Shown here piece after piece: positions 1 to 5,804 of a stretch of 7,788 bases of DNA (positions are counted from its first letter, which is position 1; every line of letters starts with the position of its first letter). The notes below the pieces were generated by a model that worked only from the letters and a program-made list of their open reading frames with translations, was not told where the DNA came from and searched no databases. Origin of the DNA: Flavobacteriales bacterium (GTDB lineage Bacteria; Bacteroidota; Bacteroidia; Flavobacteriales_F; PHOS-HE28); contig JACJZG010000042.1 in the NCBI GenBank assembly GCA_020635715.1, forward strand, positions 1 to 7,788, given 5' to 3'. A program made the position numbers and the translations under genes.

Positions 1-494
1 GGAACGAGACCGGCACGTGGACCCTCCCGCTGGGGTTGGGAGCTGGCTTCACGGTGTTCACCGATCGTTGGACCGTGGGGGTCGAATACAGGCAGCGCGC
101 CTGGTCCGGCTTCAAGGTGAGCGAGCCGGGCTTCGCACCCAGTGGATCGCTCGCCAACAGCAGCGCGATCATAGCGGGCGGCTCCTTCGTGCCATCGAAC
201 GAGATCCTCGCATCGTTCTGGAAGCGCATCGCCTATCGCGCCGGCTTCCGCATGGAGAACGAGTACCTGAAGGTGGGTGGCACGCAGTTGAGCGGAACGG
301 CCGCCAGCGTGGGCATGTCCGTTCCGCTGATGCCGGGTACCACGCGCAGCCGCTTCAACATCGGGTGTGAGATCGGTCAGCGGGGCACACAGAGCGATGG
401 ATTGTTGCGGGAACGCTACGCGACGCTGTTGCTCGGCGTCTCCATCACGCCGGACCTGCGCGAAGGCTGGTTCCGGAAGCGCCGCATCGACTGA
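1..494 (+). CDS. Outer-membrane beta-barrel protein, C-terminal part (5' truncated by window edge)
   Basis: The reading frame is open from the window edge (first full codon at position 3) to a TGA at 492-494, so only about the last 163 residues are present. The sequence alternates short amphipathic strands rich in aromatic residues and glycine (GVEYRQRAWSGF, YRAGFRMENEYL, SVGMSVPLMPG, FNIGCEIGQRGT, YATLLLGVSITPD), as expected for a transmembrane beta-barrel. It ends in WFRKRRID, a tail I associate with a family of Bacteroidota outer-membrane proteins encoded just upstream of lptC. The substrate is unknown. These proteins are sometimes annotated as FadL-like, but nothing visible here proves transport of fatty acids. 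The Met at 36-38 is internal and should not be taken as the start. The next gene, lptC, starts 5 nt after the stop, which suggests co-transcription. Confidence is high that it is a real partial gene and moderate on the barrel assignment. Confidence 0.85.
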   Translation, partial: NETGTWTLPLGLGAGFTVFTDRWTVGVEYRQRAWSGFKVSEPGFAPSGSLANSSAIIAGGSFVPSNEILASFWKRIAYRAGFRMENEYLKVGGTQLSGTAASVGMSVPLMPGTTRSRFNIGCEIGQRGTQSDGLLRERYATLLLGVSITPDLREGWFRKRRID

Positions 495-499
495 TCGCC

Positions 500-1072
500 A
501 TGGCGGTGGTTCGTACCTTCTTGTTCGTGGGCGCCATCGCCACGCTGCCCGCCTGCCAGAACGACCTGGACAAGGTGGCCGCCGTGGAGGTGGGCCGCAA
601 CGCACCGGACAGGATCACGACCGAGGCGGAGTACTTCTACAGTGACAGTGGGCGTGTGACCAACCGCCTCCGTGCCGGACGCATCGCGCAATGGTCCACC
701 GGCCAGCAGGAGCGCACGGAGATGAGCGATGGCGTGGAGCTCGTCTTCTTCGGCCGCAGTGGTGCGCAGCAGAGCAGGTTGACCGCACGCCGTGGGCTGA
801 TCCTTCCCAAAGAGGACCGCATGGAAGTGTATGAACAGGTGGTCTTCGTGAACAGCAAGGGAGAACGCCTCGAGACCGAGCAGCTCACCTGGTATCAGGA
901 CAGTGCACGTGTGCGCACGGACAAGGCGGTGCGTGTGCAACGTGGTGCGGATGTGATCCACGGCATGGGTCTGGACGCGGCCGAGGACTTCAGCAGCTAC
1001 GTCATCCACCGCATCACGGGGCAGCTCTATGTGCCGGATGATACCTTAGCGAACGATGCGGAAGATCAATAG
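500..1072 (+). CDS. lptC: LPS export ABC transporter periplasmic protein LptC (lipoprotein type)
   Basis: This 190-residue protein is the size usual for LptC. LptC takes lipopolysaccharide from the LptB2FG transporter in the inner membrane and passes it to the periplasmic LptA bridge. The N-terminus has a short hydrophobic segment (residues 5-18) ending in a lipobox L16-P-A-C19, so the mature protein is predicted to be lipid-anchored through Cys19. Bacteroidota LptC proteins are often anchored this way, whereas E. coli LptC has a transmembrane helix. The body has the family's beta-jellyroll pattern: 'ITTEAEYFYSDSGRV' near residue 40, 'LETEQLTW' at 124-131, and a 'GMGL' turn at 155-158 followed by 'YVIHRITGQLYV'. 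The start at 500 is chosen because it places the signal peptide correctly and lies 5 nt after the preceding stop. The 3' end overlaps the next gene by 17 nt, so translational coupling is likely. Assignment is by motif pattern and gene order. Confidence 0.87.
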   Translation: MAVVRTFLFVGAIATLPACQNDLDKVAAVEVGRNAPDRITTEAEYFYSDSGRVTNRLRAGRIAQWSTGQQERTEMSDGVELVFFGRSGAQQSRLTARRGLILPKEDRMEVYEQVVFVNSKGERLETEQLTWYQDSARVRTDKAVRVQRGADVIHGMGLDAAEDFSSYVIHRITGQLYVPDDTLANDAEDQ

Positions 1073-1268
1073 GTTCATGGAGCACTTCTGGCTCGCGGTG
1101 GCCATCGGCACGGCGCTGGCGGCCTGCTGGGTCACGTACACCGATGGCATCGACGCGGCGAAGAACTGGTTCTGGTTCCCCGGGATCGCGCTGGCCATGT
1201 TCTTCATGCGCCGCTTCATGCGCGGCCGCCTCGAGGCCCTCGACGATCGTCACAACGCGAAGGGCTAG
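1056..1268 (+). CDS. Small conserved inner-membrane protein downstream of lptC
   Basis: This 70-residue protein has two hydrophobic segments, about residues 10-27 (FWLAVAIGTALAACWVTY) and 39-50 (FWFPGIALAMFF). A basic tail follows, with RRFMRGRLEALDDRH near the C-terminus. This predicts a two-helix inner-membrane protein with a cytoplasmic arginine-rich end. The start at 1056 lies inside the last codons of lptC (17 nt overlap); a second Met at 1077, just after the lptC stop, is an equally possible start and would give MEHFWLAV. From general knowledge, similarly built small proteins ('FP..A..MF..RRFMR.RLE') occur at this place in Flavobacteriales, between lptC and the CBS-domain hemolysin, but I know of no assigned function. 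Its position suggests a link to LPS export or envelope maintenance, which is inference. The match to codon use of the neighbours and the operon-like overlap make it a credible real gene. Confidence 0.75.
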   Translation: MRKINRFMEHFWLAVAIGTALAACWVTYTDGIDAAKNWFWFPGIALAMFFMRRFMRGRLEALDDRHNAKG

Positions 1269-1311
1269 GGCCGCGATCACCTTCGTTCCAACAGCCTCAT
1301 CACCGCTGCCC

Positions 1312-2589
1312 GTGTCCTTCACCGGAACAGACCTCCTGCTGCTGATCGTCGCCATCGCCGTATCAGCGTTGTGCTCGGGCCTGGAGATCGCGTTCGTGAG
1401 CAGCAACAAGCTCTACATCGAACTGGAGCGGAACCGGGGCGCCATCTGGGCCCGGCTGGTATCCGGGCTGCTGAAGCGACCCGCCCGCGTCATCGGGGCA
1501 CTGCTCGTGGGCAACAACATGGCGCTGGTGCTCTACGGCCTGCTCATGGCCAAATGGTTGCGCCCCATGCTGCTCGGCTTCGGCTATGGCGAGATCTTCG
1601 TACTCGTGGGCCAGACGGTGCTCAGCAGCCTCTTCATCCTGGTGGTGGGCGAGTTCCTGCCCAAGGCCATCTTCCGCATCGACCCCAACACCGGCCTCAG
1701 CTTCTTCGCGTTGCCGCTGCGCATCCTCTACATCGTGCTCTGGCTTCCCATGATCGTGATGAACGGGCTGGGCGAAACGATCCTGCGCATCTTCGGGGTG
1801 CGCACCAAGCCGGGCAGTTTGGCCTTCGGGCGGGTGGACCTCGATGAGTTCCTGCAGGATGTCACCGCGCACCACACCCAGGAGGAGGGCATGGACGCCG
1901 AGGTCGAGTACTTCCGCAACACGCTGGAGTTGAGCCGCACCAAGGTGCGCGACCTCATGGTGCCCCGGGCCGAGATCGAGGCCATCGAAGTGGACCAGCC
2001 GGTGAACGTGCTGCACGAACGCTTCGTGGAAAGCGGCATGAGCAAATTGCTCGTCTATCGCAGGAGCATCGACGATGTGATCGGGTATGTCCACGGCTAC
2101 GAGCTCTTCCGCCACCCGCGGAACATCCGCTCGGTGATGCGTCCGGTGAACTTCATGCCCGGCACCATGCCAGCGGACGAGGTGCTGCAGCTCTTCATCA
2201 AGCAGCGTACCCATGTAGCCGTGGTGGTGGACGAGTTCGGCGGCACGGCGGGCATGCTCACCATGGAGGACCTGGTGGAACGGATCGTGGGCGAGATCGA
2301 TGATGAGCACGACACGGAGGATACCGTGGAGGAACACCTGGCCGAAGGGGAGTATCTCTTCAGCGCGCGGCTGCAGGTGGCCCACCTGAACGAGGCGCAT
2401 GGCCTGGAACTGCCCGAGAGCGAGGAGTACGACACGCTGGCTGGCTACATCCTGCACAGCACGGGCGAGGTGCCGGAGCAGGGCCAGGTGATCGACCTGG
2501 CGCCGTACCGGATGACCATCGCGCAGGTGGTGCGCGGCCGGGTGGACCTTGTACGGCTGGAAGTGACCGGTTCGGAACCCGGGCGGTAG
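1312..2589 (+). CDS. CNNM/CBS/CorC_HlyC-domain 'hemolysin family' membrane protein
   Basis: This is a predicted inner-membrane protein of 425 residues, the normal size for the family. Residues 1-190 form a CNNM (DUF21) transmembrane domain: a first helix LLLLIVAIAVSALCSGLEIAF, then VGNNMALVLYGLL, and the conserved EFLPK motif at 114-118. A paired CBS module follows, opening with MVPR at 216-219 and closing with the family's DEFGG motif at 307-311 (TAGMLTMEDLVERIVGEIDDE). The CorC_HlyC domain occupies roughly 340-425. Relatives include CorC/MgtE-associated and CNNM proteins tied to Mg2+ or Co2+ handling, and gliding protein GldE of Bacteroidota. 'Hemolysin' is a historical name and toxin activity is not implied. 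The neighbourhood (lptC and parvulin foldase, not gldD or ssb) argues against GldE. I chose the GTG at 1312 because it starts right before the first helix. The frame stays open upstream to an ATG at 1144, but that would overlap the preceding gene and add a non-conserved arginine- and serine-rich leader. CBS domains suggest nucleotide-dependent control. Confidence 0.9.
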   Translation: MSFTGTDLLLLIVAIAVSALCSGLEIAFVSSNKLYIELERNRGAIWARLVSGLLKRPARVIGALLVGNNMALVLYGLLMAKWLRPMLLGFGYGEIFVLVGQTVLSSLFILVVGEFLPKAIFRIDPNTGLSFFALPLRILYIVLWLPMIVMNGLGETILRIFGVRTKPGSLAFGRVDLDEFLQDVTAHHTQEEGMDAEVEYFRNTLELSRTKVRDLMVPRAEIEAIEVDQPVNVLHERFVESGMSKLLVYRRSIDDVIGYVHGYELFRHPRNIRSVMRPVNFMPGTMPADEVLQLFIKQRTHVAVVVDEFGGTAGMLTMEDLVERIVGEIDDEHDTEDTVEEHLAEGEYLFSARLQVAHLNEAHGLELPESEEYDTLAGYILHSTGEVPEQGQVIDLAPYRMTIAQVVRGRVDLVRLEVTGSEPGR

Positions 2590-2676
2590 CCTTCCCGGCC
2601 AGTGCGCCACGCCGGCCTCGTAATGCGCTGAAGCACAATGTGTTCAAGCGGCCCGGTACCGTACGGGACAGCCTCC

Positions 2677-2684
2677 TATATTTG
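2677..2684 (+). promoter_or_regulatory. Bacteroidota-type -7 element (TATATTTG)
   Basis: TATATTTG matches the TAnnTTTG -7 consensus of the Bacteroidota primary sigma factor and is followed by C. It lies in the 116-nt gap between the CBS-domain gene and the foldase gene, with the foldase ATG 21 nt beyond its last base, which predicts a short leader. No clear TTG-type -33 element sits at the usual spacing, so the call rests on the -7 box and its location. It suggests the foldase gene has its own promoter, in addition to any read-through from the lptC cluster. Confidence 0.5.
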
Positions 2685-2705
2685 CACCCCTATTCCAAGA
2701 AGGCA

Positions 2706-4790
2706 ATGGCAGTCATCGGCAAGATCCGCGAACGTGGTGGGCTCCTGGTGGGTATCACGCTCGTTTCCCTGGCACTTTTCATCCTCGGCGATTGGCTCGC
2801 CGGCCGCGGCTCGGGCCGCAAGGACCAGGTGCTGGGCACCGTGAACGGCGAGGAGATCGGTATGATGGAGTTCGAGCGCCGTGTGAACGACGAGGTGGAG
2901 AGCTACCGCAACGACTTCGGCCAGCAGGTGACCGCGCAGATGACGGAGCAGGTGCGCAACAGCGTATGGCAGGAGATGCTCAAGCGCAAGGTGATGATGG
3001 AGCAGGTGGAAGAGGCCGGCTTCAGCCTGACCCCGGCCGAGTACGACGACATCCGCTTCGGGGAGAACATCCTGCCCGAGTTCCGCAACCAGCCGAACTT
3101 CCAAGGCGAGGACGGCCAGCCGAGCCGGGAGAAGCTGCAGCAGTATTTCCAGAGCGTACAGCTGAACGCACCGGTGTACCACACCATCCAGAAGCGGCGC
3201 ATCACGGAGAACCGTCTGTACAGCAAGTACACCACCCTGGTGAAGAAGAGCGTATTCGTGAACAGCGCCCAGGCCAAGGACGACTACCTCACCAAGAACA
3301 CCAAGGCGAGCTTCAACTTCGTGGCCAAGCGTTACGACAGCGAGCCGGACAGCCTGTATGAAGTGGCGGACAAGGACCTGCGCCGCTATTATGACCAGCA
3401 CAAGAACGACCGCAAGTACCGTCAGCAGGGCTCGCGCAAGTTCGAATACGTGACCTTCCCGGTGGCACCTTCGGAGGAAGATCGCCAGGCTACGATGGCC
3501 GAACTGGCTGAACTGCGGGAAGGGCTCCTCGCCTCCACCGACGACAGCTCATACGTGGTGGCCAACAGCGACAGCCGCAGCTTCAACAAGACCCCGTACA
3601 AGGAGGGAACGGCCGACAAGTTGAACGACTCCCTGATCGTGAACGGTCCGGTGGGCACCGTCGTTGGTCCTTATCAGGAAGGTGATCAGTGGAAGCTCGT
3701 GAAGGTGACGGAGCTTGCGGAAGTGCCCGAGGCACGTGTACGCCACATCCTGCTGAGCACCCAGAACGGAAAGTCGGAGGACGAGCAGAAGTTGCGTGCT
3801 GACAGTCTGTTGTCCGTGGTGAAGCGCGACCGCAGCAAGTTCGAGGACCTGGTGGTGAAGTGGAGCGAGGATCCCGGTAGCAACACCAAGGAGAAGGGTG
3901 GCGTGTACGACTGGTTCGACAAGCAACAGATGGTGCCGGAGTTCACGGCCGCCAGCTTCGATGAGAAGGTCGGTGCCATCACCATCGCCAAGACCAGTTA
4001 TGGCTACCACATCGTGGAAGTGCTGGGCCAGCGCAACCGTCCGGAGCGCCGCGTGGTGACGATCGAGCGCGTCATGAAGCCTTCCCCCGCCACCTTCAAG
4101 GAGGCTTACAAGAAGAGCAACGACTTCAGCCTGCGCCACACGGACCTCGCCAGTTTCAAGCAGGCCGCAGAGGAGCAGGGACTGCAGGTCACACCGGTGG
4201 ACGAGCTGCGCAACGACCAGCGCTTCGTACCGGGTCTTCAGGAAGCCGGTCCCGTGGTGACCTGGGCGAACCGGGCCAAGGTGGGTGATGTGAGCGAGCC
4301 CATGCAGAGCGGCGACAACTATGTGGTGGCGATCCTCACCGGCATCAAGGCCGAAGGCACACCGCAGCTTGACGATGTGCGCGATGCCTTCACCAAGGAA
4401 GTGGTGAAGGAGAAGAAGGCCGAGGCGTGGATGGCGCAGATGGACGGCAAGACCGACCTCAACGCGCTCGCCACCGAGTTGAAGACCTCCCAGCAGACCG
4501 CCACGGACCTGGGTTACAACGTCTTCAACCTGCCTGGTGGATACAGCGAATACGAAGTGGTCGGTCGGATCTTCGCCTTGGAGAACGGCCAGACCAGCGT
4601 GCCCTTGAAAGGCGAGACCGGAGTGTATGTGGCCAGCATGACCAACAAGACCGCTGCACCGGAGCCGGGAGACCTCAACGTGGACAAGAAGGGCCTGCTC
4701 CAGCGCGCGCAGTCACGTGTGGATGGTCAGCTTTACAACGCGCTGAAGGAAGGGGCGAACGTGAAGGACGAGCGCTACAAGTTCTACTGA
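2706..4790 (+). CDS. Membrane-anchored parvulin-type peptidyl-prolyl isomerase (SurA/PpiD-like foldase)
   Basis: This 694-residue protein is the usual length for Bacteroidota foldases of this type. It is predicted to be held in the inner membrane by one N-terminal helix (residues about 12-28, GLLVGITLVSLALFILG), with the rest in the periplasm helping exported and outer-membrane proteins to fold. After the anchor comes a SurA_N-like chaperone region (about 39-200; QVLGTVNGEEIGMMEFERRV, then long charged helices). A parvulin (PpiC) rotamase domain spans about 340-440, with the conserved RHILL motif (His347) and the closing YGYHIVEV motif (His435). Regions before it (about 215-335, with GPYQEGDQWKLVKV) and after it (about 480-560, ending GDNYVVAIL) look like degenerate parvulin modules without these histidines. 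The ATG at 2706 is chosen because MAVIGKIRER is the usual opening of these proteins and a promoter element lies just upstream. The longer in-frame start at 2640 would lie upstream of that promoter. The end, DERYKFY, is typical. PpiD is the closest named relative in architecture. Confidence 0.92.
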   Translation: MAVIGKIRERGGLLVGITLVSLALFILGDWLAGRGSGRKDQVLGTVNGEEIGMMEFERRVNDEVESYRNDFGQQVTAQMTEQVRNSVWQEMLKRKVMMEQVEEAGFSLTPAEYDDIRFGENILPEFRNQPNFQGEDGQPSREKLQQYFQSVQLNAPVYHTIQKRRITENRLYSKYTTLVKKSVFVNSAQAKDDYLTKNTKASFNFVAKRYDSEPDSLYEVADKDLRRYYDQHKNDRKYRQQGSRKFEYVTFPVAPSEEDRQATMAELAELREGLLASTDDSSYVVANSDSRSFNKTPYKEGTADKLNDSLIVNGPVGTVVGPYQEGDQWKLVKVTELAEVPEARVRHILLSTQNGKSEDEQKLRADSLLSVVKRDRSKFEDLVVKWSEDPGSNTKEKGGVYDWFDKQQMVPEFTAASFDEKVGAITIAKTSYGYHIVEVLGQRNRPERRVVTIERVMKPSPATFKEAYKKSNDFSLRHTDLASFKQAAEEQGLQVTPVDELRNDQRFVPGLQEAGPVVTWANRAKVGDVSEPMQSGDNYVVAILTGIKAEGTPQLDDVRDAFTKEVVKEKKAEAWMAQMDGKTDLNALATELKTSQQTATDLGYNVFNLPGGYSEYEVVGRIFALENGQTSVPLKGETGVYVASMTNKTAAPEPGDLNVDKKGLLQRAQSRVDGQLYNALKEGANVKDERYKFY

Positions 4791-4834
4791 GCGCGCATCC
4801 TTCCAGGTACGCTCACGTCTGGTAGCAGGGAGCG
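4789..4834 (+). repeat. Alternating short inverted repeats after the foldase stop
   Basis: Three 5-nt arms alternate: GAGCG at 4789-4793 (overlapping the foldase stop codon), CGCTC at 4810-4814 and GAGCG at 4830-4834. The middle arm can pair with either outer arm, giving two mutually exclusive small hairpins with loops of about 15 nt. Neither is followed by a T-run, so this is not a standard intrinsic terminator. With 5-bp stems in GC-rich DNA, chance is a real possibility. Confidence 0.2.
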
Positions 4835-4858
4835 CACACCGCCGACCATGCAAGCGGA

Positions 4859-5761
4859 ATGAGGGATTACGCGTACTACCACCACTTGGGTTGGCGGACC
4901 CGCCTGCTGAACCGCGTGCGTGGGATCTTCCGCCAGGAGCCCTTCGAGGGCTGGCTGCAGCGCAAGGCCAGCGGGAGACCGGTCGATTCCTTCTGGATGA
5001 AACTTGTCCCGCCGGAATACACCTATCCGGCCGGGTCATGGCGCACCGCTGAGCGGCATGGCCTTCGCTGGGAGCTCGACCTCAGCAACACGAACGACCA
5101 CGCCCTCTTCTTCGATCCCTGGTTCCCGGCGGACAAGGTGCTCTTCGATCTGGTGGGCCCCACGAGCCAGGTGGTTGACATCGGTGGGAACATCGGCAGC
5201 TTCGCCTTGCGCTTCGCACGGAAGGCGGCGCGTGGGCGGGTGGTCAGCTTCGAGCCGCATCCCGCCACCTTCGCCAAGCTGAAGGCGAACAAGGCGCTGA
5301 ACGGGATCGCCAACCTGGAGGTGGTGAACCTGGGCATCGGCGCGGAGGAAGCCGTGCATCGACTGCATCAGGTGGTGGAGAACAACTCGGGCATGAACCG
5401 GATCATCACCGGCGCCGAGGTCGATCCGTCCCTTCCGTATGCCGAGATCAAGGTGGTGCCGCTGGCGAAAGGCCTGGCTGGAACGGCCGTCAGCCAGGTG
5501 GACCTGTTGAAGATCGACGTGGAGGGCTTCGAGGACGCGGTGTTGCAGGGCAGCGAGGAGATCATCCGTCGCGACCGTCCGGTGCTCTTCGTGGAGGTGA
5601 TCGACGCGAACCTGCGCGAGAACGCTTCATCCGCACGCCAGCTCGTGGACCGGTTGATGGGCTGGGGTTACCAGGTCACTGATGCCATCAGCGGTCGGGC
5701 GATCACCGCGGAAGAGGACCTGCTTGGATGCTCGATGGACATGGTCTTCCGGCCGGTCTGA
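4859..5761 (+). CDS. FkbM family SAM-dependent methyltransferase
   Basis: This 300-residue protein has the class I methyltransferase signatures of the FkbM family: glycine-rich motif I VVDIGGNIGSF at residues 105-115 (SAM binding), acidic motif II FEPHP at 131-135, the family's LLKIDVEGFE at 216-225, and a strand VLFVEV at 242-247. FkbM proteins transfer a methyl group from S-adenosylmethionine to a hydroxyl, often on a sugar or polyketide; the acceptor here cannot be read from the sequence. It has no signal peptide or membrane segment, so it should be cytoplasmic. The N-terminal 100 residues (SFWMKLVPPEYTYPAGSWRTAERHG and beyond) are of the sort seen in Bacteroidota FkbM proteins linked to glycan loci, and they support the start at 4859. 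It follows the foldase by 68 nt on the same strand and keeps the GC-rich codon use of the cluster. No glycosyltransferase lies next to it in this window, so a role in LPS or surface glycan methylation is only a guess. Confidence 0.9.
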   Translation: MRDYAYYHHLGWRTRLLNRVRGIFRQEPFEGWLQRKASGRPVDSFWMKLVPPEYTYPAGSWRTAERHGLRWELDLSNTNDHALFFDPWFPADKVLFDLVGPTSQVVDIGGNIGSFALRFARKAARGRVVSFEPHPATFAKLKANKALNGIANLEVVNLGIGAEEAVHRLHQVVENNSGMNRIITGAEVDPSLPYAEIKVVPLAKGLAGTAVSQVDLLKIDVEGFEDAVLQGSEEIIRRDRPVLFVEVIDANLRENASSARQLVDRLMGWGYQVTDAISGRAITAEEDLLGCSMDMVFRPV

Positions 5762-5804
5762 AAAGGTCAGCGCAGCTGGCTAGCTTATTGGTGAACGGAG
5801 GTTA

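Noticed and set aside
416..1009. Minus-strand open frame (197 codons) across the lptC region
   Set aside because: It spans the boundary of two well-supported plus-strand genes and shows only His- and Ala-rich shadow composition.
1363..2610. Long minus-strand open frame (415 codons) opposite the CBS-domain gene
   Set aside because: It is the antisense shadow of a GC-rich gene: very rich in His, Val, Ala and Gln, with no domain pattern. The plus-strand frame has clear family motifs.
2590..2640. GGCC repeats after the CBS-domain gene as a terminator
   Set aside because: The arms pair over only 4 bp, extension mismatches, and there is no T-run.
2676..3401. Minus-strand open frame (241 codons) opposite the foldase gene
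   Set aside because: Low-complexity Leu/Val/His composition typical of an antisense shadow; the plus strand encodes the foldase N-terminal region.
5762..5804. Possible bidirectional terminator between the convergent genes
   Set aside because: The only inverted repeat is AGCT-ggct-AGCT with a 4-bp stem and no T-run on either strand, too weak to call.
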